Origin: an uncultured SAR86 cluster bacterium
GTDB lineage: Bacteria; Pseudomonadota; Gammaproteobacteria; Magnimaribacterales; D2472
Direction of reading: 5' to 3'
DNA: 64,000 nucleotides
NCBI GenBank assembly: GCA_905181645.1
Contig: CAJIYN010000001.1
Coordinates: forward strand, 310,001 to 374,000
Under the pieces are notes generated by a model. The model was not told the origin of the DNA. It did not search any database and saw only the letters and a list, made by a program, of their open reading frames with translations. Position 1 is the first letter of the stretch. Every line of letters begins with the position of its first letter. This document shows, one piece after another, positions 28,812-38,300 of this stretch. The position numbers were made by a program, and so were the translations under genes.

Positions 28812-30964
28812 CTATAGATTTCCAGCAACTGAGGACTGAGAAAAGCTTAGTTTCTCCTTTCTATCCTCTTTTGCAGGCGCATCTCCAAATTTACCATCAA
28901 CCTCAGCTAGCTTTTGTATAAGACCAGCAGGCTTAAAAGTATCACTTTTGGTTAATTCACATATTTTTCTAATTTTTCAACAACTACATCTAAACCCATG
29001 GCATTTGCATGATGCATAGGACCACCTCGCCATATAGGGAAACCATAGCCATTAATATAGACTACGTCTAAATCAGCAGCTCTTTGAGCTACGCCTTCAG
29101 ATAATATATCAGCACCTTCGTTAATAAGAGCAAGAATACATCTATCTATGATTTCTTCATCTGATATATCCCTTCTATCAATTCCATTTGCTGCAGATAC
29201 GGCTTTATAAATTTCTTCATTCTCAGGAGCTGGATTAGGCGCTCTAGATCCTTCACTATAGTTGTAAAAACCTCTTCCATTTTTTTGACCAAACCTATCT
29301 TGTTCACAAAGCTGATCACCTATTTTTGATGGAAGTGCTGGCTCTGCACCACAAGTTTTCTTGCTCTCCAGCCAAGATCCAATCCTACTAAGTCCATCAT
29401 TCTAAATGGACCCCATACTCATACCAAAATTTTCTAATGCTTGATCAACTTGATGGGGAAGGGCGCCTTCTAAAAGAAGCATATTAGCTTGTGCTGTATA
29501 CCAAATAACATTCTATTCCTAGAATCCTGGAGCATTTAGGGAGACAACAGATGCTTTATTCATCTTTTTCCCAAGTGCCATTACTGTAGCCATTGTTTCA
29601 TCTGAAGACTCTTCTCCTCTAACAACCTCTAACAGTCTCATAATATTTGCTGGACTAAAAAAGTGAGTACCTACTACCAGCTCAGGTCTATTAGTTACTG
29701 CTGCTATAGAATCAACATTAAGACCGGATGTGTTACTTGCAAGGATAGCATCCTTCTTAACAACCTCATCCAATGTTCTAAATATTTTCTCTTTTAAATC
29801 AAGGTTTTCATATACAGCTTCTATAACAATGTCACAATCGTGAACATCATTGTAGTCAAGACTTGAGGTCACTAAACCAAAAACAAAATCCTTTTGTTCA
29901 GCAGTCATTTTGCCCCTATCAACCATAAATTGATAATTCTTTTCTATAACTGACATACCTCTTTTTAGGTTATCTTCATCTTGGTCAATAATATGTACAG
30001 GTATACCAGCATTAGCAAAACACATTGCTATTCCGCCACCCATTGTTCCTGAACCTATAATTCCTGCTTTCTTGATATCGATGAAGAGGGGTCTCTTTTG
30101 GTATGTCAGCTATTTTGGAAGCAGCTCGCTCACCAAAGAAAATATGAATCATAGCTTCCCGCTGAGGGTTCACTAGGCATTCTAAGAAATAATCAGCTTC
30201 CTTTTTCATGCCGTCATCAAAATTATCCTCATTAATTGCAGCTTCAACACAAGCAATAATCTGCCCAGGAGCAAATTGACCTCTTCGTGTTTTTGCTGCG
30301 AGCGCTCTTGCTTCAGCAAGGATATTATCATCGCCTCTTGCCTCAATTACTTTATCGTTTTTATCTCTGACTTTGGGATGATTTTCCGATTCAGAACTAA
30401 CTTTTTGAATAAATTTAATTGAATCTTTGATTAGATCTTCACAAATTTCATCAATTATTAACCCAACGTCGTGCATATTCTCCGGCACATGAGCTCCAGA
30501 TAACATTATTTTTAATGCTTCTGCAGGCCCTACAAGTCTTGGAAGTCTTTGTGTGCCTCCAGCGCCAGGTAAGAGCCCAAGATTCACTTCAGGAAGGCCA
30601 ACAAATGCCGCAGGACCAGCAATTCTATAATTACATACTAAAGCAGTTTCTAATCCACCACCTAAAGCCGAACCGTTAATTGCTGCAACAACATAAAATT
30701 AAATAATATTTCTTGACCTTCTCTAGCTAAAGTAGCACCCTCATCTTCAGTAAAATGTGCAAATTCAGAGATATCTGCACCAGCTATAAAAGCACGGCCA
30801 TTTCCAGTAAGAACAACACCTACCACTGAACTATCTGCTTCAGCTTTCGTAAGGCCTTCATATAGACCATTTCTAACACCCTCACTTAAAGGATTTACAG
30901 GTGGGTTATCGACCGTTAGAAGGGCTACACCATCTCTAACTTCATAATGAACAGTTCCTTTCAA
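28812..30964 (-). CDS. Multifunctional fatty-acid oxidation enzyme, enoyl-CoA hydratase / 3-hydroxyacyl-CoA dehydrogenase (frameshifted)
   Basis: FadB/FadJ-type enzyme of beta-oxidation, about 717 aa. The TTG start at 30964 follows a GGAG site. The crotonase half has TVDNPPVNPLSEGVR, GRAFIAGADISEF, the oxyanion-hole GSALGGGLETAL and GLLPGAGGTQRLPRLVG. The dehydrogenase half has the NAD loop GTMGGGIAMCFANAGI, ASNTSGLNVDSI and GTHFFSPANIMRLLEVV. The C-terminal domain ends EDRKEKLSFSQSSVAGNL at 28812. Frame changes lie near 30655, 30040, 29515 and 29330. No thiolase partner is in the window. Confidence 0.88.
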
Positions 30965-31033
30965 TTTATTCTCCTAAAAATATCAAGAATTGCATTATAC
31001 ATAAAAAATAATGGTTTTATTTTATAAAAAGCA

Positions 31034-31061
31034 TTGATATATGATTATAAGTATGCATAAT
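31034..31061 (+). promoter_or_regulatory. Sigma-70-like promoter for the candidate sRNA
   Basis: TTGATA (31034-31039) and CATAAT (31056-31061) are spaced by 16 bp in an otherwise gene-free gap. The predicted first base is near G31069, exactly where a stable RNA hairpin begins. Confidence 0.5.
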
Positions 31062-31068
31062 AATACTT

Positions 31069-31145
31069 GTCAGCAACTCTCTCCCCCTATTTAGATAGCT
31101 GACATCCTCTGGAATAAGATGGAGGGCCTCGCCCTCCATTCTTTT
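31069..31145 (+). ncRNA. Candidate small RNA with CU-rich loop and intrinsic terminator
   Basis: GTCAGC (31069-31074) pairs with GCTGAC (31098-31103), leaving a loop that carries CTCTCTCCCCCT. A short linker follows, then ATGGAGGGC (31119-31127) pairs with GCCCTCCAT (31131-31139) across a 3-nt loop, ending in CTTTT. The second hairpin is a classical intrinsic terminator. There is no open frame, and the preceding gene is divergent, so the terminator must serve an RNA that starts here. The loop sequence could pair with purine-rich ribosome-binding sites. Its presence next to a promoter of its own supports an independent transcript of about 75 nt. Confidence 0.55.
31118..31145 (+). terminator. 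Intrinsic terminator of the candidate sRNA
   Basis: A perfect 9-bp GC-rich stem (ATGGAGGGC/GCCCTCCAT, CTC loop) is followed by TCTTTT. Confidence 0.75.
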
Positions 31146-31163
31146 AAATATATAAAAATAAAT

Positions 31164-31250
31164 ATGAAAAAATATATAGACAATTTAGAAGTTTTTGTTT
31201 TAGTTACACTATTTTTAAGCTCAATCTACGCTATAACTCCAATATTGTAG
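31164..31250 (+). CDS. Possible 28-residue membrane peptide
   Basis: An ATG at 31164 opens a frame starting MKKYIDNLEVFVLVTLFLSS and stopping at 31250. It has a lysine pair, an acidic turn and one hydrophobic stretch, as in small membrane peptides. There is no ribosome-binding site, and it follows a terminator. It may be chance. Confidence 0.2.
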   Translation: MKKYIDNLEVFVLVTLFLSSIYAITPIL

Positions 31251-31262
31251 TATTATCGCTCT

Positions 31263-31774
31263 ATGAAAAACTTAGCACTGCTTTTAATTGGTATATTCTC
31301 CACATCCGGCTTCGCCTGTTCTAATCTTCTTGATTCAGAGCTCAAGGTATTAGATTCTTCAGAAAAGATAAATATGTGTGAATATGAAGGTGATGTCATC
31401 TTAGTTGTTAATGTTGCTAGTAAGTGCGGTTACACCTATCAGTACGAGGGCCTTCAAAGTCTTTATGAAAATTACAAAGATGAAGGTTTGGTGGTTGTTG
31501 GAATACCTTCTAGAGATTTCAGACAAGAGTATAGCGAAGAGTCGGCAGTAGCAGAATTTTGTTCTACAGAATACGGTGTTGAATTTCCTATGTTCTCAAC
31601 TGCTAAAGTCAAAGGAAAAAAAGCACATCTCCACTTACTCAAGCTGATAAAAATGCTAGTGATGTAATTAATAAGTATCTTATTGATAGAAATGGAAAAG
31701 TTCACAAAACTTATAGATCAAAAGTTAAGCCAGATTCAGAATTACTTATTACAGCTATAGAAAAACTTCTTTAA
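31263..31774 (+). CDS. Exported glutathione peroxidase-like protein (frameshifted)
   Basis: Thiol peroxidase of the GPx/BtuE family. A signal peptide (LALLLIGIFSTSGFA) precedes the domain. The catalytic cysteine is in NVASKCGYTYQYEGLQSLY, and the catalytic glutamine is in SRDFRQEYS. A frame change near 31625 separates HLHLL from the continuation LTQADKNASDVINKYLIDRN and a C-terminal TAIEKLL ending at 31774. The usual KWNF motif carrying the catalytic Trp and Asn is absent; DVINKYLIDRNG stands directly in its place. Secretion is unusual for this family in E. coli but common in marine bacteria. Confidence 0.82.
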
Positions 31775-31784
31775 ATTTCGCTTA

Positions 31785-31925
31785 CAAGAAGAAACATTGA
31801 TTCTAAAACGGTTAAGGTTATTGAATTGAATTGGGTTACTTATAATTTTTCTTCCATTTAAATCATAAATTGTTACATCTAGTATTTGATTTTCCATAAA
31901 ATCTACATTTAAATAATTATAACCT
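31785..31925 (-). pseudogene. Fragment resembling a Bacteroidetes T9SS C-terminal sorting domain
   Basis: On the minus strand the sequence reads LNVDFMENQILDVTIYDLNG, then RKIISNPIQFNNLNRF and INVSS. The pattern ENxxLxVxIYDLxGRKI...N-(V/I)-S resembles the Por-type secretion tail of Bacteroidetes proteins. It stands where the last 60 residues of rpiA should be. Such tails have no role in gammaproteobacteria. The assignment is from pattern only. Confidence 0.5.
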
Positions 31926-32378
31926 TTTCATTGAAACTATTCTTCTCGCGACTAGGCTTCTGCTTTCTGGGATTACCTCAACCGGAAGAGGGAAGGCCCC
32001 AAGTTTTGTAACCATTTTAGATTCATCAACAATACAAATGAATTCATTGGAGGCAGAAGCAACAATTTTTTCTCTAGTATGAGCGCCACCGCCACCTTTT
32101 ATAAGATTTTTATCAACCTCATCAGCACCATCAATATAGAAATCAATACCATTAACATCATTTAAATTAAAAACTTCGATACCTTTTGATTGAAGTAATT
32201 GTGATGAAGCATTTGAACTTGATACTGCGCCTTTAAAAAGATGGGAATAATTGTCTAATTCTTCTATAAAACAGTTAACAGTTGAACCGGTACCAATGCC
32301 CAAAATCATTGAAGGTGTTAACTTATCTTTGATAAAGGATATAGCTTGTTTAGCAACATTGATTTTTGAGGCACTCAT
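31926..32378 (-). CDS. rpiA: Ribose-5-phosphate isomerase A, 3' end replaced
   Basis: Interconverts ribose 5-phosphate and ribulose 5-phosphate. The ATG at 32378 (MSASKINVAKQ) is preferred over an upstream in-frame start. Motifs are LGIGTGSTVNCFIEEL, the catalytic DGADEVDKNLIKGGGGAHTREKI and FPLPVEVIPESR. The protein is cut after ARRIVSM, about 150 of the usual 215-220 residues. The rest is replaced by the T9SS-like fragment. Divergent from ilvA, an arrangement also found in Pseudomonas. Confidence 0.88.
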
Positions 32379-32415
32379 GCAGGTATAATACAAGAAAATT
32401 TATAAGACTATTACT

Positions 32416-33964
32416 TTGAGACTAAAAATAAATAAAACAGGAAGCTTTAAGCATTCTAAAAAATACATAAAACTCATTAATGAGGCGAATGTCTATGACG
32501 TCTCAACAAATACACCTATATCCTTTGCTGCAAATATTTCGACTAAATTAGGAAATGATGTTTTTTTAAAAAGAGAAGATCTGCAGCCTATTTTTTCATT
32601 CAAAAGTAGGGGCGCATATAATAAAATTACCAGCCTAACGCCGGCTCAGAAAAAGAAAGGGTGTAATAGCTGCATCTGCAGGGAACCACGCGCAGGGCGT
32701 TGCTTTTGCCTGTAAAAAATTAAAAATACCTTGTTTAATAGTTATGCCTGTAACTACTCCTGATATCAAAGTTAGATCAGTTAAAAATTTCGGAGCGAAG
32801 ATAATATTAGAAGGTGATAGTTTTAATCAAGCTGTAAAAGCTGCTTTAAAAATTGCAAAAACTAAAAAAATAGAGTTCATTCATCCCTATGATGATCAAT
32901 ACACGATCGCTGGACAAGGAACTGTAGGCCAAGAAATTTTAGAAACTGATGAAGAATATGATGCAATATTTCTTCCTGTTGGAGGAGGTGGTCTATTAGC
33001 TGGCGTTTCTGCATGGATAGCTCAACATACAAAAAAAGTAAAAATTTATGGCGTTGAGGTTGAAGATTCTGCATGTTTACTGGAAGCAATAAAATTTGAT
33101 AAAAGAGTGAGATTAAGAGAGGTTGGTTTATTTGCAGATGGTGTAGCAGTCGAACAAATTGGCAAAAATAACTTTGATGTGGCTAAAGAATGTGTGGATG
33201 AGGTCATTAACGTAAGTGTTGATGAGGTATGTGCAGCTGTCAAAGACATCTTTGAAGACACTAGAGTTCTTTCTGAGCCAGCAGGGGCTTTAGCATTAGC
33301 TGGATTAAAAAAATATAGTAAAAAAATTAAAGGCAAAAAACTTTTAGCAATAAGCACTGGAGCTAATGTTAATTTTGAAAGATTAAGTTATATCGTCGAA
33401 AGATCAGAGCTTGGAGAAAATAGAGAAAAAATCTTAAGTATTCAGATTCCAGAAAAACCAGGGAGCTTTTTAAAGCTTTGTAGAATGTTTGCTAACGCTC
33501 AGATCACAGAATTTAATTATAGGAAATCTAATTCAAAAGATGCCTTTGTTTTGGTAGGGATTAGAACTAAAACAGAAAAATCATTTAATACATTAAAGCA
33601 AAAATTAAAGAAATCAGAATTTACCTTCACTGATTTTACTAGAAATGAGATTTCAAATGATCACTTAAGGCATATGGTTGGAGGAAGAAGTAATCTAGGT
33701 GCAGATAAGGGCTCTGAGCGTATTTTTAGAAGTGAGTTTCCCCAAAAACCTGATGCATTGATAAATTTTCTAAAAGACTTTGGAACAAATTGGAATATTT
33801 CTTTATTTCATTATAGAAATCTTGGAGCAGCTTTTGCCAAGGTTCTCATAGGTATTCAAGATACCAATAGCAATGGCAAGAAGCTAGAAAAGCATCTAAA
33901 AATATCTGATTATAGTTTTATTGAGGAAACCTCAAACAATGCCTATCAAGATTTTTTAAGGTAA
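32416..33964 (+). CDS. ilvA: Threonine deaminase, biosynthetic (frameshifted)
   Basis: PLP enzyme, first step of isoleucine synthesis. TTG start at 32416. The PLP lysine is in FSFKSRGAYNKI, the frame changes near 32655 within the SAGNHAQGVA segment, and the glycine loop is LPVGGGGLLAGVSAW. Two C-terminal ACT-like regions follow (IPEKPGSFLKLCRMF and FPQKPDALINFLKDF), so it is the feedback-regulated biosynthetic form, about 515 aa. Divergent from rpiA with 37 bp between starts. Confidence 0.94.
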
Positions 33965-33971
33965 ATAAATT

Positions 33972-36206
33972 CTAGAATCTTAATCTAAGTTTTATAGCAA
34001 AAATTTTACCTGATGGGTTTCTCCAAGAGTCTTGAACTATAGAACGACTGTCAGAATTTATGTTTTCTTCATAAATATTTCCACCCTGACTATAGACAAT
34101 ATATAAATTAGAAAGAGTTGCTAGTTCATATTTATATCTAATTTGTACTGCTGCTTCACCTACATTAAACGCGCTTACTTCTCTCTCGCTTAAGGAAAGA
34201 TATCCATTTTGATTAGACATTAAGCTGGTAGGATTAGATGCATCTAACGCAACAAATTGAGCCTTAAATCTTAGCTCATGCTTATTACCTTTAAAGTAAT
34301 TTAAATCTAAGGTTAAGAATTTTTCAGTGGAATCATAGGCAGCAAGATAATTTGAATCTACCCACTTCATCCATTCTTTTTGATCTCTTAAATTAAATCC
34401 TATTTTCATGGTTAGATAGTCAGTAGGAAAAAAATAGTATCCAGCCTCCATCCAAGTTTTTCTATAACCATCTGAATTCCAAGCATTATTTTTACCGCCT
34501 CTTTCAAAATTCATCTTAAAACCATAAGCAAAGTTAGAATAATTTTTTGATTCAAAAGCCCCACCATAATTGTACCTATAAGGCCTTTTTATAAAGGGAG
34601 AATCAATATACTTTCTTGTAATAGTTGTATTTTTTCCAGATGACTCAAGGCTAGTCCAAAAATGCATAGATGATGTATCTTTAAATCCTAATTCAATTTT
34701 TGGATTTATATAAGAAGGATTACTATTTCCATTGGTATCAGTATGATGACCATATCTTAAAGAATATTCTATATTTTTAAACTTAGAATTCTCATCAAAA
34801 TATCTTTCAAAAGAAGATCTGCCACCTAAAGAAACCCAATCATTTTTTTGCAGATAGCCCATGTCATTTATATTGAGATCATCACCGTAGTAATGAAATC
34901 CAAGACTATGATTATCGTCTTTGTTGGGCTTAAATCTCATGCCGCCTTTAAAGCCAACTGAGGAATCATCACCAGCATCTGCATGAAGCAATATCGAATA
35001 TATCCTTAATTTACTATTAACAATATTGTCATAGTCAACTGCATTTACCATTGCAGTTCTATTTAATAAAGGATCATCGGTGTAAGTAAGCATATAGCCT
35101 AGCGCTTTATTATTACTTTCTTTTCTTATCCTCGCAGCATAATATGATCTGCCTAATGAGAAATCTTCATCTTGCTCACGTGCTGTAAAGAAACCATATT
35201 CTGTTCCACCTTCTTTTTGAGTATATCTAAGAGCATAATCAAGATCTGAATACTCCTGTTTAGATTCATTACAAATCTCTTCATTATAAGATTCGCTACA
35301 ATTATAAGAAGGCTTTGATCCGATCCTTCTGGTATGCATAACTTTTAATCTTTCCCTATCAGTAATATCAAAAAGTGTTTGATTTTCATTAAAGAATGCT
35401 CTTTTCTCACCATACAAGGTCTCTTCAGCAGAAAAATTAACTACAACATTATCGCTTTCTACTTGTCCAAAGTCTGGGTTAATAGTTGCATTGATTTGCT
35501 TGCCTGTTCCAGTATTATAAAAAATCTCAACACCAACTTTATTTATTTCATTATTTGAAACAGAGTCTTGAGCTGCAGCAATGTAAGGAAAATAATTAAT
35601 ATTACTTTTTGCAGGGAAGCTGTCTATTTCAAGCGCATCAAGCTCAAACATAAATTTATTTCTTTCAGGATGAGTTTTCGCAGTTCCAACTAATTCACCA
35701 CAAGCTGCGCAATATCTGTATGCACCAAATTTAATAATTCGTTTTCCTTGGATAGGAAGCATATTTGCAATAGACCAAGGAATAAATATTTCAGAAACCC
35801 AATTTTCTGGATTAATTTTTGTTGCGCCAACCCAGTCACCATTCCAATCATAACTCTGATTATTTCCAGCAGAAATGGGTGGTTTCGATTGCGCCAAAGC
35901 ACATCCGGCTATGGGGAATTACCATCACCATCAAAATCCAAGTGCTTTTAACTTAGATCTATTAGTTGTTTCTGATATATGTACTACCTACCCAGCCGAT
36001 GGATTGTATGTGATTGACACCAACACACATTCTCCATTAATTGGTTTTGCATACGATGGCTTTCCAATTTATGGAGCATATGCCTATGCAAACACAGACG
36101 GCTCAGGGGGGGTCACACGAATGAACTTATCTGGAGCCTCATGATCATGAGAATTTAGTGTTGGTAGAAATGACATAAGAAAAACAAATGCTATTATTTT
36201 TTTCAT
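33972..36206 (-). CDS. DUF5916 outer-membrane beta-barrel protein with internal foreign segment
   Basis: Large outer-membrane protein of unknown substrate. A signal peptide (MKKIIAFVFLMSFLPTLNS) starts at an ATG at 36206. The N-terminal CBM9-like domain is readable again only from YDWNGDWVGATKINPENWVS. The DUF5916 signature follows: NATINPDFGQVESD and LYGEKRAFFNENQTLF. The remaining 450 residues are alternating strands rich in Tyr, Asn and Asp and end with KIFAIKLRLRF, a typical barrel-closing strand with terminal Phe. Between about 36120 and 35885 the DNA is a YHYH-protein fragment on the plus strand. Convergent with ilvA. Confidence 0.8.
35885..36130 (+). pseudogene. YHYH-domain protein fragment inside the DUF5916 gene
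   Basis: On the plus strand the frame reads DCAKAHPAMGNYHHHQNPSA, then SDICTTYPADGLYVIDT, HSPLIGFAYDGFPIYGAYAY and DGSGGVTR. This is the core of YHYH proteins, which are common in Flavobacteria. It has no start or end of its own and replaces about 80 residues of the minus-strand DUF5916 protein. Confidence 0.8.
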
Positions 36207-36270
36207 TTAAGGCGCTCCAATTTAAAGTAAATTAATTATATATGTTTTTTATTTGCTAAGAAGTTGCCAA

Positions 36271-36489
36271 TTAATTTTTAGGCAGCTGAAATAGATCTTC
36301 TACTTTACAGTTAAGAGTTTCAGCTATTTTTAATGCTAAGACAGTAGAGGGCACATATATTCCATTTTCAATAGCATTGATGCTTTTTCTAGACACCTCA
36401 GCACTTTCAGATAGATCTTGTTGAGTGAGACCAGATTTTTTTCTCAGCTCTTCAAGATTATTAAAAAGCTTTTTGTGATGTTTGCCCAA
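36271..36489 (-). CDS. Small XRE-family transcriptional regulator
   Basis: 72-aa helix-turn-helix protein. The HTH runs ELRKKSGLTQQDLSESAEVS to RKSINAIENG, followed by VPSTVLALKIAETLNCKVEDLFQ, which is the usual form of stand-alone Cro/C1-type repressors of the YozG kind. TTG start, 10 bp after the membrane-protein gene upstream, so the two are probably co-transcribed. Targets unknown; autoregulation is likely by analogy. Confidence 0.85.
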   Translation of the reverse strand: MGKHHKKLFNNLEELRKKSGLTQQDLSESAEVSRKSINAIENGIYVPSTVLALKIAETLNCKVEDLFQLPKN

Positions 36490-36498
36490 AATTAAAGC

Positions 36499-36888
36499 CT
36501 ATCTCTTCTCAAAATCTTCAACCGCTTTATTGATTTCGCCGCTAGTATTTGGGTATAGATAACCAGCAATCACCATTCCAACACCAATAGTGCCAACAAG
36601 CGCCCCAACTCCTTTAAGAATTGAGCCAAGAAAAAATACACCAAATAAAAACAAGCCTAATCCGGTAAACATAGTTACTACACCATTTCTTCTATAATCT
36701 AATGGCTCTTGCTTCTTTTCACCAAAAATAGCCATTAACTCTTCAACCTTTGAAGGGTCTTCTAAGTTTTTAGAAAGTTCTAATATGGTCTGATTTTTAT
36801 CTTTCTCTTGATAATAAAGCCAGACAAAACATGATATAGGTATGAGAAAAAAACCAAGTATTGCTACTATTCCCACTAAGTATTCCAT
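36499..36888 (-). CDS. Membrane protein of unknown function (DUF6249-like)
   Basis: 129 aa. N-terminal helix (YLVGIVAILGFFLIPISCFVWLYY), a charged cytoplasmic loop with KDKNQTILELSKNLEDPSKV and EELMAIFGEKK, then two further helices (VVTMFTGLGLFLFGVFFL and GALVGTIGVGMVIAGYLYP), and a short charged tail. Resembles DUF6249 proteins, but this is a weak match from memory. Upstream partner of the XRE regulator. Confidence 0.55.
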   Translation of the reverse strand: MEYLVGIVAILGFFLIPISCFVWLYYQEKDKNQTILELSKNLEDPSKVEELMAIFGEKKQEPLDYRRNGVVTMFTGLGLFLFGVFFLGSILKGVGALVGTIGVGMVIAGYLYPNTSGEINKAVEDFEKR

Positions 36889-36988
36889 AATTTTTCCTAC
36901 TAATTTTTTAAAATATAACGCAAAGGTATCATTACTTAATAGAGAAGTAAAGGTTACATAAGCAAAAAGTCTACTTAATTTTTTTAGA

Positions 36989-37527
36989 TCAAAAGTTAAT
37001 GATATTTTTTTCAGTAATCATTAAATCAACCCTAATGTCATGACTTTCACCAAAACTTTTTTCTACATATTGGAAGTCATAGCCTAATCCTATGATTAAA
37101 GGCTTTTTTATATTTTTAGAAATGGTTTGCAGGCCTCTATCATAATAGCCGCCGCCATGGCCAAGCCTAAAACCTTTATGGTCGATACCAAGCACAGGAA
37201 GAATAATAAAATTCAAATCAAGAGGATTTATTAACTCCTCGCTTGTTGACTCAAGAATATTATATTTATTAGATATCAAGGCAGCACCATTATCTAATTT
37301 ATTAAAGACCAGATTATTACCAGGCATGACTTTTGGCAAAAATATATTTTCTTTCAAATCTATAAGATAGCTCTCAACCTTATCAAGGCTAACCTCATTA
37401 TATTTCATTTTAAGAGCCCTTACTGCTTTCTGTGCAGCAGGTCTTAGTGCTTTGTTTATTAAGCTACGAGAACTCTTCTCAGTTTCGCCTAATTGCTTTA
37501 GAGATTTTCTAATATCTTTAATGCCAT
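36989..37527 (-). CDS. ygfA: 5-formyltetrahydrofolate cyclo-ligase (frameshifted)
   Basis: ATP-dependent conversion of 5-formyl- to 5,10-methenyltetrahydrofolate. The ATG at 37527 gives MALK; a frame change near 37513 leads into DIRKSLKQLGETEKS. The C-terminal signature is LPVLGIDHKGFRLGHGGGYYDR, with LIIGLGYDFQYVE after it. About 179 aa. It lies directly downstream of 6S RNA on the same strand, as in E. coli, where ygfA is co-transcribed with ssrS. Confidence 0.92.
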
Positions 37528-37547
37528 GAAGATTCTAAGAATCGACA

Positions 37548-37716
37548 AACCAATTCACCGCTATGTGCTATACCTGAACCGAAAGGACAGGTGGTGAACT
37601 TCATATCGAATCAGGCTTCCCTCTAAGGAGGTAATGCTCAACAACGACATTGGATTATCACCAGATAATTTAATATCGGTTCAAAATTAATTAACACATT
37701 GGCAAATGAACCAGAA
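37548..37716 (-). ncRNA. ssrS: 6S RNA
   Basis: Regulatory RNA that mimics an open promoter and sequesters sigma-70 RNA polymerase. Read on the minus strand it shows the blocks seen in E. coli 6S: GAACCGATATTAAAT near the 5' side, GTTGTTGAGCATTACC, then GGGAAGCCTGATTCG, and GTTCACCACCTGTCC with TTTCGGTTCAGG. The 5' end TTCATTTGCC-AATGTG can pair with CACAT-AGCGGTGAA at the 3' end, closing the rod. It lies between zapA and ygfA, the conserved location. Ends are estimated to within about 10 nt. Confidence 0.85.
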
Positions 37717-37758
37717 TGTCCAGCTTTATCCAAATTAATTATTATGAAAAGTAGAATA

Positions 37759-38031
37759 TTAACTTTCTAGAACTTCTTCGATACTTTGAAGCATATCCTG
37801 CATGGCACTTTCATCCCCAGCATTAGTCGATGAAGCATTTTCATTTTGAAGAAATTTATTAGCCAAACTTAATCCTGCAAGGATTAAAGCATTACTTTTA
37901 TTATCAATTCCATCTAATTCAGAATTTAAAAGTTCTGCTGCTTCCAGCAAGGCGTTTTTTTCTTCTGCAGGACAGGAGAGGTTAATCTCTCTTCCAAAAA
38001 TCCTTAATGCGACTACTTCCATTTCACTCAT
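37759..38031 (-). CDS. zapA: Cell division protein ZapA
   Basis: Cytoplasmic FtsZ-ring stabiliser, about 90 aa. The N-terminal globular part is readable as EVVALRIFGREINLSCPAEE and the C-terminal coiled coil as SALILAGLSLANKFLQNEN. The start at 38031 (MSEMEVV) is inside the end of the coiled-coil gene upstream. Intact frame. Confidence 0.9.
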   Translation of the reverse strand: MSEMEVVALRIFGREINLSCPAEEKNALLEAAELLNSELDGIDNKSNALILAGLSLANKFLQNENASSTNAGDESAMQDMLQSIEEVLES

Positions 38032-38236
38032 CAGCATCTGCCTCTTTATTTAATTCAGCTATTTGATCATTTAATAAATTAATTTCTTTAGTGTATTCAA
38101 GTTTAGATGACTTCCAGTCTCTTTCTCTTTTAATATATGAATCAATAATTCCCTTTTGCTCATCAAATTTATTGATAAGTTTACGGAGCTTCATTTTTAG
38201 GTTAGTTAGAATTGTTGTTTCTTCAGACTCATTCAT
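38024..38236 (-). CDS. ZapB-like coiled-coil protein (TIGR02449-like)
   Basis: 70-aa protein that is almost entirely coiled coil (MKLRKLINKFDEQKGIIDSY, then EYTKEINLLNDQIAELN). Small coiled-coil proteins of this type are regularly found directly upstream of zapA in gammaproteobacteria. It overlaps zapA and shares its strand. Probable cell-division accessory; function untested. Confidence 0.75.
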   Translation of the reverse strand: MNESEETTILTNLKMKLRKLINKFDEQKGIIDSYIKRERDWKSSKLEYTKEINLLNDQIAELNKEADADE

Positions 38237-38300
38237 GTTTTTAGTTTAAATCCACCAACAGTAGTTGGGAAGTTTAATTTAAAAGAGTAAAATTAATGTT

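Noticed and set aside
31785-31925. Type IX secretion in this organism
   Set aside because: It is a short fragment at a broken rpiA end and looks like DNA from another phylum.
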